The notes beneath the pieces are model-generated. The model was not told the DNA's origin. It saw only the letters and a list, made by a program, of their open reading frames with translations, and searched no databases. A program made the translations under genes and the position numbers. Shown piece by piece: positions 13,062 through 25,434 of a stretch of DNA of 64,000 nt. The stretch's first letter is position 1; every line of letters begins with the position of its first letter. The DNA comes from Stratiolaelaps scimitus. Lineage: Eukaryota; Arthropoda; Arachnida; Mesostigmata; Laelapidae. The stretch spans positions 5,069,501-5,133,500 of the forward strand of contig JABWDB010000021.1 of assembly GCA_019614645.1 (NCBI GenBank). Direction: 5' to 3'.

Positions 13062-16000
13062 GTTTGTTGAAATATGTTATTTACCAACAAATGTTAATTA
13101 CCATTCGCTTATTTCCCGCCTTCTCTTACGATACTCAAAATGGCGTCCGCCTCACAACGGGAAAATGAGCCTTTAGAATTCGGATAATTTAGACCTGTGT
13201 TAATTACAGGCTTTGAACACAATTGAAGATGACTAGACAAGGATCAGCAATCTTAACAGACCTGTGGTGAATAGTCAATTATACGCAGAAAAACAAGCGT
13301 GCAGAACAAGCTTATAACTATGATTTTAAACATTCACGGCCAGACGATACGGTAGGCTAACACAGGGATACGTGCCGCGGTTCTGTTGAACCTTACGTCC
13401 AAAAAATAACGGCACAAATTTCGGAGAAACAGCCCGTGTACACCTGAACAACGTAAAAGCTAAATCTGATATTTATACGGGAGGCGCCACATTAATGTGA
13501 ATGTTCTGCCAATATTCTGGAGGACAGCGCGATCAGCCGAACGCGCAGTTCAAAGCCAAATAGTGATAATCTGTATTATCACTGGTATTTTGGTAGCTTG
13601 TGGCTATTGGGTTTTCGTAAATGTTTGATATGTTCGGCTAGCTAACCTTTTCTTCAATAAAAGGACATCGCTAAGTTTCATGCGAGCATTCATTTGATTG
13701 AAATGGACAAATTTTAATATTCCTCTATTTTTAAATGCTGCTTACTTGTCTTATTAGAGCGAGATCATTGGCTGTCAATAACAATCCCCCTTTTTGCTAG
13801 GTCTCATTATGGCCAGTTGCGATTTCAACAAAACAATTCGATCCACAATATGCTCAGTAACGTCTAAGAGTGTAGAGCAATCGTGCTTCATCATTAACTG
13901 TATGCCCATTGAGACGGGTTGATACTTATAAACTGTTCCTATCCGAACTGTGTCCGAACGGAGGGAATACCGTCTCATATTCGCCGTATAGTGTCTCTTT
14001 TAATTGTCAACAACTTGCACACAGCTTGTCAACAGTAGAAATTCGATAGGATTTCCACAACTACTAGCTGACCAAAAGATCAGTACTAAACAAAATTGGT
14101 GCTGGAAATTTAATGCAATATTATTTGCGGTAGGTGAACTTTGCCTTAATAATCTGCCTGAATGGATTCCCTCTGAATGGGGACATCCGCCAGCATCGGC
14201 AGAAACTGCTAATATATACAGCACACGTGCTAGCACTGATCTGCCGGTTAATAACCCCGTGGATCACAGAGGCCATTGAATGGCTGGTACTTCTAATGGC
14301 TAGTCACCAGAGCTCATAAGCTGTGTAATTAAGGTAAAAAAAAGGTTTTAACTTTGACTTAAACGAAGGTACCTATTTGATAAGACGGTGGATTGTCTCG
14401 AATATGAGCTATCTATACAACATTTGTACGATCGAACCACTTGGAGCCGTCACGTTTTAAACAAACTCACGTACGTTTGAAATTGCAAGCATACCAATTA
14501 AATTCGAGTCGGACAATAGCTAATGAGGCTCTTTCGATTCTATTTTTTTCAGCCATTCGAATCCAGTGCTCGTGGAAGCGTCTTCAGGCTCAGAGAGAGC
14601 TCGAAAAGCGAAAAAGAGCCGCGGACGTTATTCGCAGGTTAGAATGAGCAAAATGTTGTCTTTTTTTTTAATTTTAGACTTCTCAGAGTCTTCGTCTGCC
14701 TTACATTTGATCGGTGGCTGAATAGACGTGAACGATTCTCGAGTAGATCATTTTTTCAATTCAATCACAATCTATTGATTAGATAGTATAGGTATGTACT
14801 ATGATAAACATCGAAATCTGGCAAAAAAACAAGAATCTCTTGCGTTAATACCAAGTAGAACACACACACACACACATATATACATGTATATATCAGACAG
14901 TGTCGCGTTTGATTACAATTAGCGCTTACCCTTGGATCGACTGTTCTGTATTCGCGCAGCAAACAGTCGATTGTTATTATTCTGCCGGCTCAATTTGAAG
15001 TTATGCTGGTTGGTCTCGTCGAAGCATAGAGCCAAGAAGATTTCCAAATAATGACCCGAACATTGAATAGCTCTCGGCTATCGACTTGAGAAAAGCCGAT
15101 GGGCATTTTGGGCCACGGTGTTTCCCCCTCAACAGCGATTTATTAATGGGGACGCGCAATTCTGCGACACGCTTCGCTGCCTCGACCGACCTTGACAACA
15201 ACCCTCTGTCATATGGGGACACTTCCAAAGCGTGCTGCAATAATAGCGAATGCTTCGCATGTTGTACTCATTCATACCTGGACATTTCGACTCGGGAACG
15301 ACTCACGCCCCTATCCAAGTGCAGCCAGTATCTGATGCTCGGCTTTCACTAGTATATCTATTCAAAGTCAGTAATTACCATCCACACCAGACAATTGTTC
15401 TCGAATGAAAGAGGAGAGTCAAAAAAATCGATGCTGTTTCATGATAAGTGAGGCGCTCGATCGGACACCACTAGTTCTCGCCACGGAAGAGCAGTAGTTA
15501 CTGAAGTGTTCAACGCTCCGGGCAACTCTCCCATATACACACACACACACAGAGTTTCGTTATGAATGTTTCATCCGTGCAACCACGAATCACAAAGCTA
15601 CGTCAAGACTATGACCTCTAGGCTCAGGGACGAATGTATATTTTTGGCCGGATATGGTTTTTTTGTCGCCTTGGCTTTGAAATTATTCATCACTTATGTG
15701 ATTTTAATGCAACAAGTGCATTTCGTTAATGGTCACATTTGATATGGTTGTTTATTACAGCTTCATTAAAGGGTTCATCATGAGAAAGCATCCAGAGAGC
15801 GATGTGAATCGACAGGTATGTATTCAATATTCACATAGTCGAACTCAAGTCACACATAGTGTATTAGTGTCTATGTGTTCTGACGCCGAGCAAAAATGTA
15901 TCGGTGTTCATTATTGCTTATCGAACAAGTTGCTTCTGAAGGCCCCTATAATTACATGCAACGTCACTCGATTTTGTTCCGAGTCTGTACATTTAACTTG

Positions 16001-18154
16001 TTCTGGCTCCGGCCTACTCTATCTGCTTCGGACCATCCGAAACCTGTCCTGGGTCAAACGTATTCCATTGTTATGTAAGTTATTCCTGAAGAGCGTGTTT
16101 TACTAAGACGACAATGACTCTTATTATGTGTTCTTGCTAATGGCAATACCGCTTTGAACTACAACCGACGAACCGAAGGTCCTTTCGCAACTGTACAAAT
16201 AGTATTATCTTTGAAGTTATAACACATTCTAAAGATCGCTGTAGCCGTGCATTGAGTATATAGCGGAGGAAAAAACAGGAATGCAGTAATCTTCCACCAC
16301 AGATTCGAACTGCAAAATCAAGTATATTTATCTACAAACTAAAGAACATTGAAGAAAAAAAAAATATATATGAAATGTATTTGCTAAAGATATATATATA
16401 TAAAACATCTTAGATAATTAAATAAATGTGGGCGACTATTGTACCAACTGAACGCGAACTATATCCAAGAGCAGCATCCCCTATCTATCCCTAATAGAAT
16501 ATTTAAAATGAGGAGGTCGCATTTCCCCAGTTCCTGAGTTTGCTCGAAATTGAAATTACTTTACCCCATTTTGGGTATCCAACGAAAATAGTCGCATTGA
16601 AAATGAAAAACACTGACACGTTTTCTGCTGAATAACCAAGACACTGCGGTAATCTTTAATCTTGCGCTCACCCCACCTCACCCCCCGGGTCTCTCATTTT
16701 ATAACACGTACACTTAATTGTCAAATTGCATATATATTGTGATCCTTAGCTACGCCTTCCTACTCTGTTATAAGTAGCTTGTACTCAGCCGACTGAATAG
16801 CCGAGTCGCTGTGACGGCTGAGCCAGCAACTACGGCCTAAATAAATAAACCGATTGTGGGATATGTTCCACGCCGCAAGTTCAACTCCTGTTGTGGGCTC
16901 AGGGTGGGTCGGGGGTGAATTTGTTGTTCCGACATGTCTCGTAGTAATGCCACTATACGAGTAATAGGTAACGATAAATGTATTCCGCCTGGACAAGGAC
17001 TGGAGCCCGTTCAGCAGCAAGCGGAACTCTTGTGTTATTATTATTATTATTATTATTAATGGCTGGAAAACTGAAACATACGTTCAAGTAGACCCATATA
17101 GACACCTGCTGGCTATTCTGTCATTGACTAGTTTTCCGTTGCTGTGCGAAGAATATCTTCAAAGAATACATTTCATTGTATATTATAAAAGCATAAAAAG
17201 AATATATATATATACATATATATATTCAACTTCATGTGAGCATTGTTTGTATTCTCCCGAGAGGCAAAGCACAGCTAATACTATACTACTGACTTGGTGG
17301 TGGCATTATTTTCGCATATACTCGCATATTCTACCATAGAGCAGGGCATGGTATTCTCTTCTTCTTATTGGAGCTGAGGCCATTTTGTGTCATGGCCGTT
17401 GGCGAAATAGGTCGAGCGCCGGGTGTTCCTCAGGTGCACCACGATGGAATACGGAGACAGCTATGAAAAGAGCTACTTAGGTTTGCTTGTCTTGTAGCAA
17501 CATGAAGGCACACTCACAAAGAAATGCTTAATTTTTTTCATCACGACACACTTTTAGGTAGACGGTTCATAGCTATAAGATAATACACAATTTAGCAGTG
17601 TTTTCCGTAAACTTAGTGTTTTACATGTTATGACGGACGAGTTCATATTTTAACTACCGGTTGTTTGTGGCAAACGATCGTGAACCACGTTTAACACTGA
17701 TTCACCTATGCTGACCCAAGGGGCCCTCAGAGGCAGGCCCTCAGCGATGCTTTAGTGGTGATTCCGCCGATCATTTTGAAAATCAGAGCTCATCATACCC
17801 GTCCGTTCGTTCATTGATCGTTATCTTGGGTGCAGTTATAAGGCCTCGGTTCGTTAGTTTCGTCCATCCGCCCATCCTGTGGACGAGAGTGAGCCAATTA
17901 TAATATATTACTTACCATCACTTGGTGCTATTAGTGAAAGGTTACCACTACTAAAACTACTATATATGTTTTCGGGCTCTCAGCCAACATTTAACGTCCA
18001 CGGTACGTTAAGTATAACAAATACTACTACTATTACGATGTTGAAAAGGGAATGCATACTTGTACGGCTAATCGTTGAGGCGTTCGTATTCTGTCACAGT
18101 TATGATTTCTGTTAGTCTCGCAAGAGAAACTGGGTCGACTTTTCTCATTGTGGG

Positions 18155-18185
<31 letters not shown>

Positions 18186-21100
18186 GGACTCCGGTTATGT
18201 ACGTGCTTGGAATTCAGGTTCGTTTGGTTTTAGGTGTACAAAGGTGCACCATACTATAACCCTGAGGCTCACAACAATTGGTTACGTACGAAACTCTCGA
18301 CCACAACGCGGGCCCATATCAAACGTGTGTCAAGCATAGAAATTAGCGCTATTAACGTCGGGTGGGTTCAACTCTATGGTTAACAAGTTGCGTCTAAAAA
18401 TATCTAGAGCATACTACACTATCACAAGTAAAAATTACTCTCAAGCTACCAAATATACTGACTAATAATAATGTATCCCGAAGAAGTTCCTGTCACATAT
18501 ACGATATAATAGTGATTTCAGGTTGTTTTTGATAGCAAAGAAAGTCAACTTTGAGCTTCTACAAATCGTTTTCTATTTTCTATTATAGTTCCTGCAATTG
18601 ATTCGTGTCGATTATCTGCGGCGAATGTCAAGGAGCTTGCCCGGGACAGTGCTGGATAAATCTTGGCCTGAAGCTCCACCCGTTTGTAAGGTAGACCAAC
18701 AATATTTTTTCTAAAACTTCATAATATATATTTTCCCCAATCACCGGACAATGGATGGACGACCTTTGATAAAAAAATAATTCTTAACTAAATGTATATA
18801 CTTGTAAAGAAACCATCTGACCACCGTTGCCATATGTTGACCGAGCGAAAACCTTCCATTTTTCCATCCAAAAGGAGATCTTTCGAGAGCTGACTCACAG
18901 CCAGCATTTAACGTCCACGAAACGGTTTTCCGCTGGCTTTTTTTCCCTCCATCTCCAGGAAGCGTCCGAAATTCTGCGGGCGCTGCATCGGCGAATTCTC
19001 GTGCGAAACTATTTTCTCAGTATGAGCCCCGAACGGAAACAGCAACTCCGGTGGAAACTCGAGGCTAGCGATCTGTTCAAGGTACAAGCGTGACACAACA
19101 GACACGTTTCACCCCACCCACGACGCCTTTTCTTGTAGAGTTTTCAATGTTTTCTTTCTCTCCTTCTTACAAAGTCTGCTATTTCCGTATTCCGTTCGAA
19201 GTGACGTCTGAACGAATGTAGATGTCGAGAAAAATTGCACAGACCGATCGCTTTCGAAGGGGGTCGGGTCTTGAGAAAGATTTGATTGATTATTCTTGTA
19301 GAAAACTTTTTGTTTGTTCTCGAAGAAAGTACACGGGGAAGGACACGAGGAGATGAAGATGTAGTCGGACCTTCGAATAGTTCGGGCAACACCGAGAAGA
19401 ACAACATAGACGGCACGACTCCGTTTTCCAAAGTGAACAACATGTATTATAGATAGACACATTTGACCTCACGACCTCCCTCTCGATGTAGATATCGTAC
19501 ATGTGAACGCAATCTTACCTGGAACATGGACATATAATATGTCTAGCATACAGGATGACCTAAAAAGACATCGTTATATTGTAGAAGAGCCAATACTCGG
19601 GCCACAACTTGTTTAAAAGTGCTCGCTCCGTAAACTGTAATAATAATAATAACAATTTCGGAATGGAATAAGCTGGAATACCATTAAGTTGATGGATGTC
19701 CTTCCGCAGTTGACTTGTACGTACGAAAGATCGCATTGCCAATACTTTTCAATGGAACTATCATCTGGTGATTGAAAGTTATGCGTTGTGTTCACAGATG
19801 AATAGTCGGTAACGGTTCATTGATCCTTACGATCAATGACTGCAAAGACAATATTTCAAGTGGCATTCTACTATTCCGTGGTGTTTTTTTGAGGTGAATG
19901 TGTCCTCAAATATAAAAGTCTTCCGAAGAAAATCGCTTATCAGATATTTATGTATGGTCGCATTTTTACAAAACCATGACGAGTTTCGACAGCGATGCAG
20001 CAGCAATGAAGTGGAGAACTCTAGTGTATTCCCCAATGTTCTTTGCATGAATCGAGATATCAAGAAGGTACTGTCGTATTGAACAACATGCAAATACTGC
20101 TGTCATTGATATATGTATGTTGACTGTTATTACCTAGTATTCAACTATGTAAGTTGTCGATGAAACCAAATCGAGATGCTCGGGCATATTTAAAAGTATA
20201 GAGGATACCATACTCAGTATTAAAGGCTTTATTATTATTATTATTAAGCACACATAGTATAATTTTGATATCGTCGTTACTTGTAGGATAAAAAATCGAG
20301 TTACCAGCCTGGTGTTGAGGTCCCGTTTGTCACGTCGCATCTGACATCGAATCTGGAGCAATTGATCGAGACCTTTCAGAAAGTCCACCTCGAAGACGGC
20401 GACGCTGTCTCGGTTTGTACCATATAATATATACTTTCCACATAAGATACTCGAGCAATTCATGAACATCTAATCTCAAGATCTCTAGTAATTGAATATG
20501 AAAAATGATAAAATTTAAAGATACTCAAAAAAGATACTCAAAATCGGTTATGTACACTATGCTGCCTAATCATCAGGACTCAGTATATATAAAACCGTAG
20601 CATACTCTCCCATTAACACTATTGTCAAGCCACCTGTTGTACAACGGACAAGAGTATATGTCTAGGATTTATTGTCCCTGCAGCACGTATAGGTACAATA
20701 ACCACGCTGCTGTTAGCTCTGTTCGATTTTAACAAATGCGCTAACGATGTTAAAATGATCCGTTCAATGAGACATAATGGCTTCGGTAATTTTGTATTTA
20801 TGTTCGGATGACAATTCCTTATATAACTTCAAATATCGAAATTGGGAAATAGCCAAGCTGGTACACACTTGTAGTTAAATGGGTAACGAGTTCGCCGCGT
20901 TTGTTGCTTACAGTACTCGTTACCAGTATCGAAGTACGATCGTCACGGTTATCGAGAACGACGACGAGTGCTGATCCTCACGTCGAAGTGTATCTACCTC
21001 GTTGACGCAAAAGACTTCAAGCTAAAGCACACGCTACATCTGAAGGCCTTGACTGGTGAGTACCTATGCGGTCACACTGATTTTTGTGATTGTGACTTAT

Positions 21101-24100
21101 AAAACGCACTCAACGTAACCGCCTCTAAACGCACTTGACTATCGGTTTTCAAAAGAACATCAGCCGAAACGTGAGGAATCAGCCGTGTTCACAAAAGAAT
21201 AATACCAGTAAAGTTTGCTTGGTTTATTTTTATCACGGATGACTTGTGCCTTAGAGAGAACTTGAGAATATTTTATAAAAGTAGCGAATTCACTAAACAG
21301 GAACTCATTAAGAAACTAATTTGTTGAGTATTTTATTTGTATTGGAGTCGATCTAACAAGTGGCTATATTATTTGTTCTTTATTTCAGATGCTTGTAAGT
21401 GTTCAAAAATCACACTGATGAATTGTGGCCGATGCTTTAACGGCTGAATACTATGTAAATGCTGGCTGCCGTTTTTAACAAGGAGCATACAACGAACAAT
21501 TGCACCTTGTTGCCTGAAACCGCAGGATACGCATCTCACAAATATTGTAGTCTCGGTACACATATATATATATATATATATATATTACTTATTCAATTAT
21601 TCAGTTAGCAAGGCTCTTCATTATAGTAAGTCGTTGCAGCTCTATTTGGGATCGTCTACACTCTTTCGCGACTGACACGTTACTAACGAACTCGTAGTCT
21701 AATTTGGGATTAATGCACTTAGTGCTTGTTAGTTGTCCTGTTGAAGCTGCATGTGATTAAATAAAAGTTCGGTGTAATAGTGATGAATGCAACGAAGTGT
21801 CAACAGAAGTAGTCGCTTTACCGAATGGAGCATTCTGAGGCGCAGTTGCACAATGAACCTATATTTAAAAAAAATCGAAAACTCGATGACACAAGCAAAA
21901 CAAAAACCTCTTCCTTTTCAGGCATAAATGTAAGCTCACGCAATGATGGCCTACTTGTGCTACAAAGCCGGGACCTGAATATTGACGCGAAAAAGGTTGG
22001 TAGCATAGATGTTCCACATATCCGAAATATATATTTATTATATAAACAAAACCCGCAATACCGCATTTGCTTATGATGCATGTTTTAATGGCTCACTCAA
22101 GTTAGAATGAATTATAATTACTACTAATTATAATAATTAATAGTGTCATATTTCCCTACCCCATTTTCAGGAAGGGGACCTGATTTTGGACTTGGGAGGT
22201 TTCCTGATCGAGTGCTTATCGCTCATATCCGTGCTCACCGAGAATAGAAGATTATTAAATATCATACAAAAGGATACGTAAGTATAAAATTATTATTATT
22301 ATCTTAAACTGATGACGTCATCTTTAAGACTTGGCTGCGTCACCGGTGTTTGTCCGCAAAGCACTTCCGGAACTAAATCCCGGAATTAACCTGCTATCGC
22401 TTAAATCTATACACAGTCCTAGACATATGAGTAGTCTCTGTTTATACCCTATCGAATTTCAGCTGTACACCCCCACTTTCTCAGCTATGCCACTCGTACC
22501 ACTAAAACAAACCTTGAATTCGAATATACCATGAAGCCGTCAGATGAAAAATGAGACGGAGAGCCTATCCAGATCTCTCAGGCTGGCTGTTTCTTTTAGC
22601 AGTGTGGACGCGAATCGACTTTCCGTAAGACCGGCAGGTGGGTCTTATGTAGTGTCGATAATCGTTCACAGAAGCAGCAGAAGATGTACTTACAATGGAC
22701 AATGTATGTCTGTGATTATAAAACGCGAACGCCAGCAAGCGAATATCATTGTGCCTCCGAGCAGCAGAAGCTCCTGGGCCGAGAAGTAATAAATCGCCGC
22801 TACCTCGAGCCTCTTCGGCTAGACGACACATGTCACCAACGTGCCTCACTGCCTACTGTTGAGTGCATATGCGTGTCTGTCGAAAATGACGAAGAAACGC
22901 TGTATACGGAGCACGTAATATTATTGCTAACGTTCCGTCGCTAATATCGCCGTATAACAAGGGGGGGGCGGCGGTATTATTGACTCCTAACAAGGCGTGT
23001 GCACGGAGCTGCGTGCTCCTCGACACGCTCATAATTACTTCTGCTTGGTGGCACACACGACCTGCGACGAATTCTGCTACAACTGACAAGCTGGGAACGT
23101 CACTTCGTAGTGCCTCTTCAGATGTCTTCGGCCAGATGTTCAGGCAGGCACTAGTAAAGAAGCGGGTCAGCCAGTCTCTTGAGTATGTACTAAGTATAGT
23201 CTGGTATTGGTATTATTATACATCAATACTGCGTGTGATATTTTTTCGAACGTTACTTCAATCGCTAATTGAATAACGTGACATGGTCGCCAACCCAAAA
23301 GCCTGCGAGTGCTGCGGTGCGACTTCCTGCGGAAGTAAGGATTAGTACGAGCTGACGCGTCAAAACTGCGCCCGAAAGCTGATGTAGACGCGTGAGTCGG
23401 CTATGTCCGCGCATGCTTCGTATACAATGAAAAGCTAAACAGCGAGGATGTGACCTCTGGTACTTGAGGAGCCTTTACGATTTCTACAACGAGGAAAGGA
23501 ATCTCCACTTTGTGAATACCCCAACTATGGAGTTTTCGTCTGTTCACGATGGAGTGAAATGACCAGATTCATCATTCAATCAGATGCAGAACTAAGGCAG
23601 ACCGGCGCTGAATAGCCGATATTTGCCTTCCTAACGAACTCGTTTAGCGAATTCATACTAGAACCCCCGTATCTGTGGCGGGCAAATAAAAGCGTCCCCA
23701 TGATTCATGTAGGCCTCGAAACGACACACAGAGCTATTGACCGTAGCCATGTTGTCTCAGCAGAACGGGACAAGGCTTAACGCCACGCATCATAGACGAA
23801 AATTTAATTAGTTTTGGCCAAGGTCGAGGTGTCGGTCACAATCAACGGTCTTTCGCAAGAGACAACTAGCGGAATTCGTTCAGAAAACAACGCTATAGTA
23901 TAAGTTGGCTTTCCAGCCAAAGTGCACGGTATATGACAAAAATACTCCTGCACTCCAACCATGTACAATAAATACTTACGCGATTCGATTGAGCTGTGAT
24001 AAAGTAATGCTCAGCAATATTACGAATGAAGAATAACTTGCAGTTCTAAGAGGAAAAGAGATGTGAGAAAGACAGCAAATAGTATAAGACACATCCATGC

Positions 24101-25434
24101 TTTGTTTAGCTGGACAGGGACGGAGAATGTGTGAACAAATATAGATATTCCAGTGACCGAGTAGAATTTATCACCTAAAAATGTTCACTCTGCCACCTAA
24201 AAATGTTCACCACATAGTACGCTGTTGGATACCGAGGCGTTTTGCTCGTAGGATCCCTCTCCCTTATCTCAAGCTATATGTTAGTTCCTTGTTTATGTAC
24301 ATGTCACATGCGCGATATGACACCGTGTAAGAAATGCAAAAGACAGGCAGGGACGGTGCATGAGGAGAGGCTCTTTCGAACGGTCGAAGCGACAGATTCA
24401 ATATGGCCCACCACTCGACTGAGATGATGATGCCTTAAATCTGTTAGCGACGGAATGGGAATTGCTCATCAACATGTGTTTGGTAAAGTTATTAGAGATG
24501 AACCCCTTTCCGATGAACTCTTCAACCTATGTAGTACATACTAGAAAGAGATCAGGATTCGTAGTCCAACTCAAAGCAGAGCTCACACTTTTTAAATGCA
24601 TGTCAACACCGTGATTCCCCCCCCTTGTGGAACTGTTGATGTTGTTCAACAGCACCACCCTTCCCAGTATCGCTTAGCGCACTCCTTCAGTAAGGGGGCT
24701 ATGAGATGTGTACAAGCCCAGCCACAAGCACCACACATGCTCCTTGTCATACGGAAATGACGTGGTTAGCTGTTTCCCTTCTCCTTCACTCTACCAAGAC
24801 CATACTTCCTCTCAAGACCTCTGTCCACTTCCGATCTATAAACGACTACTGTGGTCAATAGGGTGTCTGTAGAAAGCCCCGTGTATGTAAACGTGTAGTA
24901 TTTATGAAGCATACAGGGTGTGCACGGTGCCTTCCTTTCTGCACAATGGTAGCTGTGCCGCAGACCACATTAAAAGGCCATTACTACTTACCAAATCTCA
25001 TTGCGGGGATAATGCCGATAAACTTTTTCTTCTGCTTCTGCCACATGTTACTAATAACTCAACAATTATTTAAATGAATAATGATTCATTAAGCCTATAC
25101 AATAATGCATCATAATCTAGTCAGCTGATAAGAATTCATTGTTGGTCTGAAAATGTTTAGCTTTGTTGTAAATCAATAAATAAGCATTTCTCATTAAATA
25201 TATTCCGACAAATTCAGACAAACGTATTTGATACATAAACCCACACACGCATGAACGCTGCCTAGGTGACACCTGCTAACCGCTCCAAGTTATCGCTTTC
25301 ATCTCCCATTATCATATTACAGTATGTATCATCACATTGGTGATGGCAAAGTTGGCACGATCGAGTTTCGACGCGGAGTTTCTCCCGGCATCACCCGGAG
25401 TCCAAGTCGGCGAGCCCTGCATGTTCTCAACTGA
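12944..25434 (+). CDS. Class I unconventional myosin, Myo1c/Myo61F type (neck and TH1 tail)
   Basis: Ten exons join in consistent phase: 12944-13061, 14553-14637, 15761-15815, 18589-18690, 18959-19081, 20287-20412, 20914-21055, 21922-21995, 22171-22277 and 25323-25434 (TGA). In order they encode an IQ motif (TLIQAQIRTYVAQKKY), a second IQ (IRIQCSWKRLQAQRE), the linker SFIKGFIMR, then the TH1 tail with VLDKSWPEAPP, EASEILRALH, SPERKQQL, SDLFKDKK, SKYDRHGY, KCIYLVDAK, INVSSRNDG, GDLILDL and a final GTIEF block. All are hallmarks of the myosin-IC/Drosophila Myo61F tail, which binds acidic phospholipids and links actin to membranes while the IQ neck binds calmodulin. The roughly 700-residue motor that should come first was not found in the window. 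It may lie in short exons I missed, further upstream, or be absent. The first exon's acceptor has a weak pyrimidine tract, and an in-frame ATG at 12980 could start a tail-only protein. Confidence 0.92.
13062..14552 (+). other. Myosin intron
   Basis: 1.5 kb, GTTTGT to TTTTTTTCAG. I see nothing beyond AT-rich noncoding sequence. Confidence 0.7.
14553..14637 (+). CDS. Myosin I exon: IQ motif 2
   Basis: The acceptor follows TTTTTTTCAG. It encodes IRIQCSWKRLQAQRELEKRK, an IQ-type helix, and ends two bases into a codon at a GTTAGA donor. Confidence 0.9.
15761..15815 (+). CDS. Myosin I exon: post-IQ linker
   Basis: This 55-nt exon encodes FIKGFIMRKHPESDVNRQ, matching the FIKGF signature that follows the last IQ motif in Myo1c proteins. 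The donor is GTATGT. Confidence 0.92.
16812..16898 (+). repeat. Possible tRNA-derived SINE fragment
   Basis: GAGCCAGCAACTACGG resembles a polymerase III A box and AAGTTCAACTCC a degenerate B box about 50 nt later. A (TTA)n run follows at 17036. This is a weak match. Confidence 0.25.
17036..17058. repeat. (TTA)n microsatellite
   Basis: About seven TTA units in a row within a myosin intron. Confidence 0.85.
18160..18185. repeat. (CT)n microsatellite
   Basis: A perfect CT run of about 26 nt inside a myosin intron, on the sense strand a strong polypyrimidine tract. Confidence 0.9.
18589..18690 (+). CDS. Myosin I exon: start of TH1 tail
   Basis: It encodes 34 residues in phase 0, including the family signature LPGTVLDKSWPEAPPVC. 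Confidence 0.94.
18959..19081 (+). CDS. Myosin I exon: TH1 tail
   Basis: It encodes 41 residues starting EASEILRALHRR and ending LEASDLFK, aligned to the EASELLRELC...SEIFK stretch of Myo1c. The donor is GTACAA. Confidence 0.94.
19082..20286 (+). other. Myosin intron
   Basis: 1.2 kb, GTACAA to TTGTAG, with a short (TTA)n near 20228-20245. Nothing else is recognisable. Confidence 0.7.
20287..20412 (+). CDS. Myosin I exon: TH1 tail
   Basis: It encodes 42 residues, DKKSSYQPGVEVPF onward. The acceptor is TTGTAG and the donor is GTTTGT. Confidence 0.9.
20914..21055 (+). CDS. Myosin I exon: PH-like core of the TH1 tail
   Basis: It encodes SKYDRHGYRERRRRVLILTS and KCIYLVDAKDFKLKHTLHLK. The basic RERRRR stretch lies in the part of TH1 that binds phosphoinositides in this family. 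The donor is GTGAGT. Confidence 0.94.
21561..21585. repeat. (TA)n microsatellite
   Basis: About 12 TA units within the 21056-21921 myosin intron. Confidence 0.9.
21922..21995 (+). CDS. Myosin I exon: TH1 tail
   Basis: It encodes INVSSRNDGLLVLQSRDL, the counterpart of ISVSSLSDSLFVLHVQ in vertebrate Myo1c. Phase agrees on both sides. Confidence 0.92.
22171..22277 (+). CDS. Myosin I exon: TH1 tail
   Basis: It encodes EGDLILDLGGFLIECLSLIS and onward to QKD, matching GDVVLQSDHVIETLTK of Myo1c. It ends two bases into a codon at GTAAGT. Confidence 0.92.
22278..25322 (+). other. Last myosin intron
   Basis: 3.0 kb. Several 60-100 codon open frames occur on both strands around 22540-23270 without domain signatures. 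A direct duplication of CCACCTAAAAATGTTCAC is at about 24171-24212. Confidence 0.65.
25323..25434 (+). CDS. Myosin I terminal coding exon
   Basis: The acceptor is ATATTACAG. One base completes the split codon, then it encodes MYHHIGDGKVGTIEFRRG and 18 more residues to TGA. The GDGKVGTIEF block aligns with GPGRDGIIDF at the same distance from the preceding exon as in Myo1c, so no exon seems to be missing between them. The extreme C-terminus differs from the usual hydrophobic NGHLAVVAP end. Confidence 0.85.

Larger units (their letters stand above)
15816..18588 (+). other. Myosin intron with microsatellites and a SINE-like piece
   Basis: 2.8 kb. It holds a tRNA-like segment near 16812-16898, a (TTA)n run at 17036-17058 and a (CT)n run at 18160-18185. 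No exon is evident. Confidence 0.65.
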
